From contig JAOALB010000097.1 of assembly GCA_025331125.1 (NCBI GenBank), positions 1 through 64,000 on the forward strand: a DNA stretch of 64,000 bases. Direction: 5' to 3'. The notes under the pieces were generated by a model that had not been told where the DNA came from, ran no database searches, and worked only from the letters and a program-made list of their open reading frames with translations. Position numbers and translations under genes: made by a program. Position 1 is the stretch's first letter. The number at the start of each line of letters is the position of its first letter. Origin of the DNA: Mycogone perniciosa. Its lineage: Eukaryota > Ascomycota > Sordariomycetes > Hypocreales > Hypocreaceae. Positions 1 through 10,059 of the stretch are shown here, piece after piece.

Positions 1-106
1 GGGGGGATTATATCAACTCCCGAACCGCCAGCTTGTTTAATGCCTGAAGACCTACCTGTGCCAGCAGTCTTAAATCAGCCTTAGAGATTCTCCGGACTTG
101 TCCAAA

Positions 107-1183
107 ATGAAGTCTCTATTCTTATACTTCGTGGCCTTACTGGCCTCATTGTCATGGGCAACTCCCATCACAGACATAAGAGCAAAGGCAAATGATCTTC
201 CTCGGCTCGTTATTTACTTCCAGACAACGCACAATTCACTAAACCGGCCTATTTCTATGCTACCACTTATCAATCAGAAAGGTATTGCTCTGACGCATCT
301 GATTGTGTGCTCAATTCACATCAACCGGGGCTCGGTGATCCACCTCAACGACTACCCGCCGAGTGACCCGAGATTCTACACTCTCTGGAACGAGACAGCC
401 GTGATCAAGAAGGCTGGTGTCAAGGTGATGGGTATGATTGGAGGCGCAGCTCCTGGTTCATTCGACGTGCACACATTGGATGGCGACGAAACCACCTTCG
501 AGTGGTACTACGGACAGCTGCGAGAGGTTATCCAGTCCTTCGAATTGGAAGGTTTGGACATTGATGTCGAGCAACCTATGAGCCAAATTGGGATCACGCG
601 GTTAGTCGCTCGCCTGCGTCGAGACTTTGGTCCGGACTTCCTTATCACAACGGCCCCTGTAGCGTCGGCACTCAACAATGGTGCCAATCTCAGTGGCTTC
701 AATTACAAGACCCTCAAGAATACCTTCGGCTCCGATCTTGCCTGGTACAACGCGCAATTCTACAGTGGTTTCGGCAGTATGAGGACACAAAGGGACTTTC
801 GGAACATTGTTACGAACGGCTTTACCCCATCAGAGGTTGTTGCCGGTCAACTCACGTCCCCAGCCAATGGTGGTGGCTACATTTCGTACATCGATCTCAA
901 TGCCACTGTAATCTCGCTGCGAGATCAGTATGGTCAAATTGGCGGTGTGATGGGTTGGGAGTACTTCAATAGCCAGCCTGGTGGAACTGCCGAGCCATGG
1001 AAATGGGCTCAGGTCATGACGCAAATCCTCCGCCCGAACGCTGTGCCGAATCTGGAGATCACTCGATCTGATGCTGAGCGCCTCCAAACCGCATATATTG
1101 AGAGTAGCATGTCAGTTGGGAATTTCAGGAGGGCTGAAGAGGTGAAGTCCGAAGTAGATTATATGGCAATGGTGAATGCCTAG
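107..1183 (+). CDS. Secreted GH18 glycoside hydrolase (chitinase / endo-beta-N-acetylglucosaminidase-like)
   Basis: A 358-aa protein starting at the first ATG of the open frame; the frame is open 9 nt further upstream but only from a TTG. The N-terminus is a classical signal peptide: a hydrophobic run of about 15 residues, with likely cleavage after the Ala of SWA near residue 17. The GH18 active-site signature is intact as EGLDIDVEQP, giving D151, D153 and the proton-donor E155. GH18 enzymes cleave beta-1,4-linked GlcNAc in chitin or in the chitobiose core of N-glycans by substrate-assisted catalysis. The short single-domain layout without a chitin-binding module, and the DVEQP form of the motif, recall fungal ENGase-type GH18 proteins more than classical chitinases; this assignment is inference. 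A downstream GGVMGWEYF segment fits the final barrel strand. No intron is needed. Confidence 0.85.
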   Translation: MKSLFLYFVALLASLSWATPITDIRAKANDLPRLVIYFQTTHNSLNRPISMLPLINQKGIALTHLIVCSIHINRGSVIHLNDYPPSDPRFYTLWNETAVIKKAGVKVMGMIGGAAPGSFDVHTLDGDETTFEWYYGQLREVIQSFELEGLDIDVEQPMSQIGITRLVARLRRDFGPDFLITTAPVASALNNGANLSGFNYKTLKNTFGSDLAWYNAQFYSGFGSMRTQRDFRNIVTNGFTPSEVVAGQLTSPANGGGYISYIDLNATVISLRDQYGQIGGVMGWEYFNSQPGGTAEPWKWAQVMTQILRPNAVPNLEITRSDAERLQTAYIESSMSVGNFRRAEEVKSEVDYMAMVNA

Positions 1184-1312
1184 GCGGGGCGAGATGCTTG
1201 TTGATAGAAATGGATATGTTGTTATCATGTCACTAATTTCTTAATAAACCTTGTGGCAGAATAAGTGCAAGTTCTTTCTTTGTGACTAGGTGTGCTGCTG
1301 GGCGCCGAGAAA

Positions 1313-1792
1313 TCACTCAGGAGTTTTTTTGGGATCCAGCACGCCGTCACCTCCATCCCCTTTATCACACAGTATGCGTTTGAGATCTGATATGATATTT
1401 AACAGGGGATTGGGATCCAGTGGGCCACCTCTGACGCCATATACTTTGCCACTGAGTAGGATACCCAGTGAGCCTGCACTGCTGGCCTGAGTACCCATTT
1501 CCTCCCTCTTGTCAAATACTGCAACTTCCTTCTCGTGGAGATATAGCCCTTCTAGAAGCTCAGCAAGATGCTGCATTGACGTCTCGCACTTGTTAACCGG
1601 AGGGTAGCTAGGTGCCGCGAGAGCGCCACCCAATGTCAGAATATGGTAGTGGTGAACTTCATAGCTGTGTTGTAGACGCAAGTGAAAAAGAAGCTGGAAT
1701 TCGGTAATATGGAGCACGATAGATATCAAGGCGGAAAATGCTCCTTGAAAGATGAAAAATGATGATCGGCAAGTAGAATGGGCAATCAGCTA
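1313..1792 (-). pseudogene. Orphan coding-like fragment, no 5' start
   Basis: An open frame of about 155 codons ends in TGA at 1313-1315 and opens just after an in-frame TAG near 1793. It has no ATG in its first half. The translation has ordinary protein composition: helical N-terminal part, then segments such as HYHILTLGGALAAPSYPP and HLAELLEGLYLHEKEVAVFD, and a Gly/Asp-rich C-terminus. I do not recognise the family. The missing start suggests a gene relic or a terminal exon whose upstream exon I could not find. It could also be chance, but such a long frame with this composition in a region otherwise full of stops makes a relic more likely. Confidence 0.3.
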
Positions 1793-1799
1793 TCCTATG

Positions 1800-2548
1800 G
1801 TCGCCCAAGCCTTGAGAAGATATGTATTACTAGAGACTGGTATGCCGACTCACGTCGGGTATCCCTTCAAGATATCACTTCAAGGGAGCCTGGCCCAATG
1901 CACCATGTGTACCTCCATACAATGCATCTATTGGCTGAAAAACACAAGTATGAGGGCACATACATAAGCAAGAAAAGTATTGTGTGGAGGCTTGTCGACA
2001 CTCTTGCTGTTGCCTTCTAGGTGAAGTAAAAAAGGATACTACCACTGCCTACTCTACTAATACACGAATGACGGATCAAAAACATACTCTGATAAGGGAA
2101 TTGATCTCCATAACAAACCCGTTGGAATGGCCATTTCGAACCTCGAGTAATGCACCTGCTGGAATGCATTAGAGTATAGTCTATTAATGGAAACTAATCG
2201 CTGCTAATAAAGAGTGCTTAGACTGTAATTGTTCGGTACGTATAAAGAACTATACTGGAAAGAGCCCATTAACTAGACAGATATAGAAAGCCGTCGAGAT
2301 GCAGACGTTAGGCTCAGTAATTGGATCAAAGACACCAAAGACAAATTGAGTGCAGTTTACAGAGTACCAAGATGTTATTTAACACTCGGTTGCTATGGTG
2401 GAGTAATAGTACATTATTTGTAAAGTATCCAACTTCATGAGCTAGACCCAGATGATCCACCGAACCCCCCAACACCATGAACAAATCGGCAATAAAATTA
2501 CATAGATATTCTATATCTAGATACTACAATTAGGTATAACAGTGCTCT
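1800..2548. other. Intergenic, no gene seen
   Basis: This AT-rich stretch has only short, unsupported open frames. It lies beyond the 3' end of the membrane sulfatase gene and probably contains its terminator. I see no RNA gene or repeat. Confidence 0.5.
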
Positions 2549-5155
2549 TCACTTGGGATGATAACGCCAACGCTTGTAATTCTCACCTGCCCACCATCGC
2601 GCCACGACAGCAGCTTCTTCCACCCACTTCGCTGCCTCAGCACCTTGTTTTTCCTCCACAATACGCACCGCCGTCTTGAAGTCGAAAGAGACTAATGGAC
2701 TCTTTTCATGAGGGTCTGATTCCAGATCCGTAAAACGCCACTCGTAATTTCCAAACACCGGTACGATAAGACGCCAGTTCGGTTTACGGGCATCGCGGAC
2801 GGCGAGGGTAGAGCCCCCGGGATTCATGAGTGTGTACTGCCAGCTTCCTTGGCCGTTCTTCTCTGAGAATTTGCGTAGCGGACGCAGGAGAGATTGGCCT
2901 TCGTAGTTCTGAACTAGGTCGCGCACAGCTTGGGTCTCGGACTTGGATAGGGAGGCTGTTTCCAGAAGGAGGTCCAAGATGGTTGGGAGGATCTGTATAG
3001 AGGATACCGCGTCGTCGACATTAATGTGCGGTAGCTTCGGGTGAGATAAAACGAGGGGTACATGGTAGTTTGCGACGTGAGGATTGCTATACGGCGTGAT
3101 GCTACCGCGTTCTGCAAGGGAGAGGCCGTGATCGCCGACAAGGACCACCAAGGTCTCGTCAGCAACGCCCTCTTCCTCCAAAATGTCGAGTACCTTCTTC
3201 AGCCACCGATCAACATATCCAACAGCATTAAGGTAGCGGGATAAATCATTAAGTTCTTTCTCGCCCGCAAGCGGAACGTACTTCTCATCTTTGGGAATAC
3301 CAAAGTCATGGTGAGTGGAGCTTGTTAGGTGTGAAAGGAACAGTCTTTCATTATTCGCTTTAGCCGACGCAAACGCATCTCTGACGTATTCTTCGATGGC
3401 AACTTCGGGCATGCCGTAGTAATTGACATCCGTCAAGTTGGCGGTGCTAAACTTGGCCGTTTCATTCTTAAGCTCCCACCAGCCGATCGGGTCAACAAAC
3501 CCCAAGACTGGCATGAGGTGATCCTGTTTGTCGTATCTGAGCGTCACAGATTGCATATATGCAGATTTCCACTTGAATGAAGTAAAATCGTCATTTGAAG
3601 TCCGGTCCTTCTTGTGGTCAATATGATTCAAGGCATTAAAAATATGGGGCAGACATGGCTGATAAACGTGGTGCTGAGGCTCGATATTGAAGTCGGCGAG
3701 TAGTGGAGATAGTCCACAATGGGTGCCTGCTAAGCTCTTGAGTGTGTAGGTACTCGTAGTGAATACATTGTTGGCGTTGATACCACCGCGTGGTTTCTGT
3801 TGTGACTGTTGATCAAAGCCATCATCGAAGTCGCCGGTGAGGAACTTTGCGGTTGATGTCAGCGTGGCGAGTCTCTGCTGTGCGTCGAGAGGTAAAGATG
3901 CATTCCCGAATGACTTGGCGAGGCGGTCCCAGATAAACTGCCCCTTCTTGATTGGAAAAACGTCCTTTCGGGTGCTTTCAAGTTTTATCAGCATAACGTG
4001 CCGGATTTTGATGCCACGAAGCTTGTGCCGTAGAGCTGGAAGAAGCTCATCCCTAAGGTTGGACAGCTTTAATGGATCGTTGGCCGCGAGGTAATGATCC
4101 TTGTCCGTCTCATACCAGTCCTCAAAACCAGGAAGTTTGGCATCCTTGGGTAGCCAAGGATATTGAATCGGCGGAGCCAAGGCAGTGGTGTTATCCAGAG
4201 TTCCATTGACGTTGCCTGAGAAAGCATGCAGACTTGTCAACTGTGGCGTTGATTGAGCAAAGTCCACAAACGGCATCAATGGCAGAGTCCATGACATGTA
4301 AATGAGTGAGCTCTCTGTAGGCCGAAGAATGGTCCCCAAGACCTGAGCCATCAGTCCAATGCCAACCAGCATGACGAATCTTGACGTAGATTTCGATGAA
4401 TCTAGCGAAATATCCTCCATGTCTTGACCGTCCCTCTCGACCTCTTTGCACATTTGCTCGCCCGAAGTTTCCACATCGCCTTGGGGTATATGTCTGTACT
4501 TGGTATCCGATGTGTTATATCGCCGGAGTATCGAGAGCTTGCTATAGAGGAATGTTACTGGCAACTTCAGTATATGCAAAGCAATGTTTGACACAAGTTC
4601 GCAGGGTAGCTGGAAGATCCCGGCCATCATGAATAAAACTACTGACACCAGCGTGCAGGACATGAGTCCAGTCAGCAGCGTGGACCATGATGAAGAGTCG
4701 CCGGCAACGACAATGTTGCGCCATTGAAGTTCTGTGCCAGTCGTGAAGAAGAAGGATATGCTGATGGCAGCTATGCTCAGCACGAACGGGATCAGGACAG
4801 AAGCCAATATCGTTGTGATGATGCCCAGCCAGTTTTCGAGGAGCAGTCGCAGCACGAGCAAGAAGGCCACATCCTGGGCAAAGAATGACGCCCCCCAGAA
4901 AAGCAGGTCGATTGTTGGCAAGGCATCGAGATGGGCGTAGATATGTACCAGTTTCGCACTGAGGGTGGCGGCGACGGCGATGGAAAAGGCAAATCGTCTG
5001 TTAAGAAGGCGGGGGGCAATGGCCAGCACGATCCGTCTGCAGAGAAAAAGTGCAGAGGCCATGGTGCCGGCGAATCGGCGCCCCGTCGCATGCATAGCAT
5101 GTCGACAGTCAGCTGCAGCCAAAGCTGGCCGTTGAGGACCATGTGAGGTGATCAT
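2549..5155 (-). CDS. Multi-pass membrane protein with sulfatase/alkaline-phosphatase-fold domain
   Basis: An 868-aa protein. I place the start at the ATG at 5155; the frame is open slightly upstream but only from a TTG. The first 300 or so residues hold about five hydrophobic segments, interrupted by a charged cytosolic-type loop. The rest is a sulfatase-fold hydrolase domain. Around residue 392 an ESTRKD segment occupies the place of the nucleophilic Ser/Thr, and near residue 674 GDHGLSLAERG supplies the metal-binding Asp and His. A NPHVANYHVPLVLSHP segment follows, typical of the family. The arrangement (N-terminal membrane bundle plus extracytosolic hydrolase) parallels LtaS/phosphoethanolamine-transferase-type enzymes, so it may act on phosphodiester or sulfate-ester groups of cell-surface lipids or glycans. 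The substrate is unknown. It is intronless and convergent with the GH18 region. Confidence 0.8.
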   Translation of the reverse strand: MITSHGPQRPALAAADCRHAMHATGRRFAGTMASALFLCRRIVLAIAPRLLNRRFAFSIAVAATLSAKLVHIYAHLDALPTIDLLFWGASFFAQDVAFLLVLRLLLENWLGIITTILASVLIPFVLSIAAISISFFFTTGTELQWRNIVVAGDSSSWSTLLTGLMSCTLVSVVLFMMAGIFQLPCELVSNIALHILKLPVTFLYSKLSILRRYNTSDTKYRHIPQGDVETSGEQMCKEVERDGQDMEDISLDSSKSTSRFVMLVGIGLMAQVLGTILRPTESSLIYMSWTLPLMPFVDFAQSTPQLTSLHAFSGNVNGTLDNTTALAPPIQYPWLPKDAKLPGFEDWYETDKDHYLAANDPLKLSNLRDELLPALRHKLRGIKIRHVMLIKLESTRKDVFPIKKGQFIWDRLAKSFGNASLPLDAQQRLATLTSTAKFLTGDFDDGFDQQSQQKPRGGINANNVFTTSTYTLKSLAGTHCGLSPLLADFNIEPQHHVYQPCLPHIFNALNHIDHKKDRTSNDDFTSFKWKSAYMQSVTLRYDKQDHLMPVLGFVDPIGWWELKNETAKFSTANLTDVNYYGMPEVAIEEYVRDAFASAKANNERLFLSHLTSSTHHDFGIPKDEKYVPLAGEKELNDLSRYLNAVGYVDRWLKKVLDILEEEGVADETLVVLVGDHGLSLAERGSITPYSNPHVANYHVPLVLSHPKLPHINVDDAVSSIQILPTILDLLLETASLSKSETQAVRDLVQNYEGQSLLRPLRKFSEKNGQGSWQYTLMNPGGSTLAVRDARKPNWRLIVPVFGNYEWRFTDLESDPHEKSPLVSFDFKTAVRIVEEKQGAEAAKWVEEAAVVARWWAGENYKRWRYHPK

Positions 5156-6737
5156 CGTGATATCCTGGCGTTGAAGCAAGGAGGGAAGAGTGACGGTCGC
5201 ATGTCCGAATACTTGAATGCAAACTACTTCATTTAGTATAGGATCGTGATCCTTATAATAAACAAAATAAACTTCGAAGGGACGGACTTAGCTCTACATA
5301 GGGGCAGTCACCGCTGGTCAGGTACTGACCAGTATTAGTCCCTTAAACATAAGCGGCCCAAAGAGTTCGTGTCGCGTGCCATATTTCCAGGAATGGATAC
5401 TAGTTGGAATGTTACACATATGCGGTTACGCCACACTGATTCCAGCTCCAATGGGTCGCGTGACCCGAGGCCCCCCCGGCCCGCGTCGGTATTATCAAGG
5501 AGCAGGGCTAATATAATATCTCATAGAAGACGCGCCCCAGATGTAGGATGCAAGCAGGGATAAGCATGATTTATGCTGCTGAGTGATGTTGTTAGCTAAG
5601 GGAGAATGTTTTGTGCCGTGCCTGCACTACAGAGTGCTATACCCAGTAGAAACTATTCGGCTGTTTTGGCAAATCTCCCAGCATCCTTCTCACGGGTCGT
5701 GATGATCGGCGCAGCCACTTGGACCTCGAAGTCGAACCATTGGCACTCTGCGACATACAGTTGAGGCGTTCTCGTATCGTGACCATCGATACTACCCCGA
5801 TGGGTCCTTGCTATGCACTGCTGCCAGTCGGCAGCCTATTATTACTCCCGTTCTTCAGTGGCCAGGGCCGGGGTAAGGGATTTTAGTGTAATTACGAGTT
5901 TAGCTCTCGAAGCGGGGGGGCGTAATGTGTCAGAGGATATTTTATTCGCGTAATGGTATTCCCTTGAACGCGTGACATGTCTCATCCATTGCCATGTTGC
6001 TTAAATTGGTGTCGGAAGGATCAGCTTTAGCAGTAAGTAGTATGTCCCTTCATGTCTTCTATTGGATATTATATTCCCGAGCACCGCCCTTGGGCCGACT
6101 GAGCGGCCCCACGCCAGTCGGGTATAATATTAGCTTCGGACAAGGTAAGGGGATTTACTCGTCCTTCGTACTCCGTATATCTTCGTATATAGCTGTAGTA
6201 ATTTGAACGGCTTCACGCGATAAAAGATGAGGGGAAAATCAGAAACGTGATGGTAAAGGACCTTGACTCACCTACATATCTAATACAAAGAACCGAATAT
6301 ACGACAAGATCATATAACTGAACTACATTTTCACAATCAGATGCCAAAACAACAGATATCGCCGTATGTCAAGTCTAGAAGATGCAGTTTTGTATATACG
6401 TCCCTATAAATAGTGTTTCCTTCAGAAAATCCATCACCTTGTCCTGGACAGTTCTGCCTAACTACTCGTACCCGTACCTCCCTTTAGGCAGCCCTACCTA
6501 AAGGAGCGATGTACGGGTAAACGTTAGCCCTTAAAAATACGGAACAACAATCTCCGATTCCGCCGACACCGGTCAATTGTGCCCCTCTTAGCCTCCCCAC
6601 TCTGCCGATAGAAGCCGGACCGGAGTTTCTCCATCAATGCGGCGTGATTTTAGACGCCACCAAACGTCAAAGTCATCTTCAAGTCTCTTCAAACAACAGA
6701 GCGGTCATTTCAAAGGCTCTTCAGTGCTAATATTGCC
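5156..6737. other. Intergenic region between divergent sulfatase-fold and P5CR genes
   Basis: About 1.6 kb without a supportable gene; it should contain both promoters. A TATAAATA box lies at 6405-6412, about 325 nt before the P5CR start. A perfect 8-bp inverted repeat with an 8-nt spacer (CCTTTAGG at 6481-6488, CCTAAAGG at 6497-6504) is a possible regulatory site. One TACTCCGTA copy, an intergenic motif that recurs in this window, is at 6169-6177. Confidence 0.5.
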
Positions 6738-7646
6738 ATGGCGGCGTCACTTCAAAACAGCAGAATTGCCTTTATTGGCGGCGGCAACATGGCCGCTGCC
6801 ATTATTGGAGGCCTGGCGAACCAGGGCATCAACAAGCAGAACATCTTCGTTTCGGAGCCATGGGACGTCAACCGGGAGAAACTCGCCGCCACTGGTGTGC
6901 GGACAACGACTTCGAATGTCGAGGCTAGCAAAGACGCGGATATCGTCATCATTGCTGTCAAGCCACAGGTTACCAAGACCGTGTGCGAGGAACTGGGCGC
7001 CTCCTGGTCACAGCGCGTCACACTGCCCATTGTTGTCAGCATCGCTGCCGGCATTACACTAGATAGTTTGAAAGCGTGGCTTAGAACGAGTGAGGGAAAG
7101 ACGGCACATATTGTTCGTGTCATGCCTAACACTCCCGCCCTGGTTGGCGAAGGCGCTTCGGGGCTTTTTGCCAGCGAGGATGTAACAGCCGACGAGAAGG
7201 AGTTGGTCAATGCTCTGCTTGGAAGCGTCAGCAAAGCTACTGAGTGGGTCGATCGAGAAGAGCTGCTCGATGTCGTTACCGGCCTGTCCGGTAAGTTTGT
7301 CAACGGAGTTCAGTGTTTTGTGCCTAATTAACACCGAGCAGGATCTGGCCCTGCTTACTTCTTCGCCATGGTGGAGCATCTCATTGCCAGTGCCACCGCC
7401 TTGGGCTTGCCAAAAGAGCAAGCTACTCGTTTGGCTAAGCAGACATGCTTGGGAGCTGGCAAGATGCTTGCCGAGTCGTCTGATGAGCCTGGTCAGCTGC
7501 GCCAGAACGTGACCAGCCCCAATGGAACCACGCATGCCGCACTCCAGACATTTGATGCATTGGGCTTCAAAAACACAGTGGATAAGGCTGTAAAGGCCGC
7601 CACGGCCCGAGGAGCTGAGTTGGGGAACACTCTCGGGAAGCTGTAA
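6738..7646 (+). CDS. Pyrroline-5-carboxylate reductase
   Basis: Two exons, 6738-7290 and 7342-7646, join across a 51-nt intron (GTAAGT...GCAG) to give 285 aa, the usual length for this enzyme. It catalyses the last step of proline synthesis, the NAD(P)H-dependent reduction of 1-pyrroline-5-carboxylate, in the cytosol. The N-terminal Rossmann motif IGGGNMAAAIIGG (about residues 13-25) is intact, followed by VKPQV and VRVMPNTPALVGEG. The intron splits the catalytic-domain signature; after splicing it reads SGSGPAYFFAMVEHL. The C-terminus has the expected GTTHAALQTFDALGF segment and ends ARGAELGNTLGKL. The gene is orthologous to yeast PRO3 by function. Confidence 0.95.
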
Positions 7647-8457
7647 ATATGCTAACAGACTGAGGTGGGATGTTTGGATTAGGAGGTTATGATGCCACGC
7701 AATCTCTCATTCTGAGTTATAAAGTGCCTCGATATAGAATTAGGTCATAGGAAAAGTAATCGCAGTTTCTGACAGCCCATTAAGAGCCATCCCCAAGTCT
7801 TAGGGTATATCATCTCTTTTCATTCCCATGAACCCCTTTGTCTCGAAGGAGAGGAACGCACTCCCCCCAAACCTTCACCGATTCAACTGAGAAACTTATC
7901 AACCTCCCCCTCTTCGCATTATTGTTCAGCCCACGTACGACCTTATAGCCTTATAGGGCACTTGGCTCTAAAGTTGCGGCTGCATCCGGGTTTTCGAGTT
8001 TTTATTATTCCCCTTCCGCCGAGGGCCCCGCACAGATAAAACTCAGATGCACTAAACGGTATACCTAGCCCTCAGACACAGTGACTAGCAAATGGAATGT
8101 ATATGCTGGTCTGTTGGCTGCGGTGGCGTGGTCTTGATTGCGTTGCTTAACCTTCCCTGGCTGGCTTAAACTTAAAGTTAACTCCAATGCAGATAAAGTT
8201 CAACTCCAGTGTAAGAGACAAAACCTCTAGGAGAGAATCTTTGTTTCTCCCTCTCATCAGTCATTGCAATTGTTGAGGCAAATTACCGAGACCAAGACAT
8301 CTGTGAAGGGAGCCTTGCATACACGTAAAGCCTATGCGCTGGCTGTCTTTTTTTCTCATGGTTTATCTTTGATTCCGAGAATTCCAAGTATCCCCGCTTT
8401 CATTTTGCAATAGGTCATACGACATCATATAATATGGAACTCATGCATTAAGTTATA
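7647..8457. other. Intergenic, no gene seen
   Basis: About 0.8 kb following P5CR with pyrimidine-rich and AT-rich patches. It would hold the P5CR terminator and the former promoter of the F-box relic. No RNA gene or repeat was recognised. Confidence 0.5.
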
Positions 8458-9770
8458 ATGGCAGATTGCAACGATCTACCCGCGGAGCTGATGCTTATGA
8501 TCTTTGACATTGTTGCGGGGGATTTCGATCCCAAACAGAGTCGCTTGCCCATACAGGCCATGCTAGAGTGAGCAGAGACTAACATTGGTTTTCTTTTTGA
8601 GGAACATAATTTCCATCATCTCATTCTCGACCAGGGGCGCCTGAGGAGGCTGAAAGGCGTGGTTCGTGGTGAAATCAGGAGAAGAATCAACCACATCCAA
8701 AATATTTCCCTTTTTGTGAAACTTCAGGAATACGATTGCGATAACTGCCAGTCGATGGAGGATTCAGAAAGTACAGTAAACCGGTACGCAATGTTTCGGT
8801 CGTATCATGGAGCTCTTATTGGTCGGGATTCATTTCCAAAGTTACAGTAACTAATGATCAGCACATATACAGTAACAATATTGCCTTTACTCGAACACTG
8901 TACAACTTCTTATGCACGATTTCAACACGGAAGCGATCAGGAACTAGCCAATTACAACCAGGATTGACTATTGGGCTTGGAGTCTGAGTACTAGGTAACA
9001 TGGCCATCTCAATAAACTGGGCGGGCTATACAGAAGGGTACGACGCTTTCCAGAGGCTGAGATTGTTACCGGACTACTCATTCGACGTTAGTTCTATCGT
9101 GTAATAGCTCCAATGGTGATATCGACACTTGTGTATCAAAGTTTCACAAACTTCCACTGGATCCGCCATGAGTTCTGGCACCATGTTAATGTTGGCTGGC
9201 AGTCGGAAACTGAACATGGTATATCCAAATCTTTTGCTAGATATTTCGATTTCTGATGAATCTAATGTGAATCTCACAATTTAGAGGTTGTCAGATCTGA
9301 GGGAACTTGATCTTTTCAAAAATCACCACATTCACCTATATCCTGACCGCGGGAAGCGCCTGACTATTGGAGAATTAGGAATTGCAAAAGTAAGATAGAG
9401 TCGGGGGCTTTGTCTTTTAACGGCCTTATCTTTTGTCGATGCTGTCCATTTCTCCATTGACTTTACGGAAATTAACCTCCTAAATGGCAAACGTCTACAC
9501 GAGTCTCGCTGGAATAGGCTGCAAGTCGTAGCGTTGACGTCTCAATACTTCACTCAGACAGCATCACAATTTTAGTCCAGAATTTGTTCAGCAGGGCAGC
9601 AATAGCAGCGAACTAGATGCCTGAACTATATATAATGAAATTATGGAACGCAAGTGAAGGACACGCTTGTATCCTTCGTTATAACAGCAGACGTTCGAAA
9701 TTTACTTGGAGAAGTAGTTGGAGGGTAGACCTGGACCGTTGCTCAGTCATTCTTCAAAGGTAGAATGGTG
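8458..9770 (+). pseudogene. Degraded F-box-family protein gene
   Basis: Conceptual translation recovers, in order, the landmarks of a large fungal F-box-like family, interrupted by stops and frame changes. The N-terminal F-box start (DLPAELMLMIFDIVAG) is at 8458. After an in-frame TGA or cryptic intron at about 8570 comes NFHHLILDQGRLRRLKGVVRG, followed by KLQEYDCDNCQSMEDSE. A plausible intron from about 8783 to 8870 leads to NNIAFTRTLYNFLCTIST. Near 9520 is RWNRLQVVALTSQY. Near 9620 MPELYIMKLWNASEGHAC precedes a FTWRSSWRVDLD segment, which corresponds to the family's C-terminal block. At least four stops lie between 8980 and 9760, and the segment linking the F-box to the next block is missing. 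An intact protein would have been an SCF ubiquitin-ligase adaptor. The family recognition is from memory of its conserved blocks. Confidence 0.6.
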
Positions 9771-10059
9771 TAGCACGGAAATTTACTCAACGCCAGGTTG
9801 AATATATGGTCAACACTTTGCCCGGGTGGGTGAGGAAGAAGAAGAAGATATACAACTTTATCTTTCCACCTCTAAGACTACGAGGCGGTATACTTTATCC
9901 TATGTCGGCCTACCAGCTTAACTGGGAAGCGAGATATGGATGCCAAGAATCGTATAGGATGGGTTCTTACTTATTTTATGTTTGTGTTTATAGACAACTA
10001 ACAATGAAGTCGGTGTTATCCAACAGAAGTCCTCCAGGTAGACGTTTGTTGATCCAATA

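Noticed and set aside
1..20. G-rich start of the window as a possible telomere
   Set aside because: A single run of G followed by unique sequence; no TTAGGG repeats.
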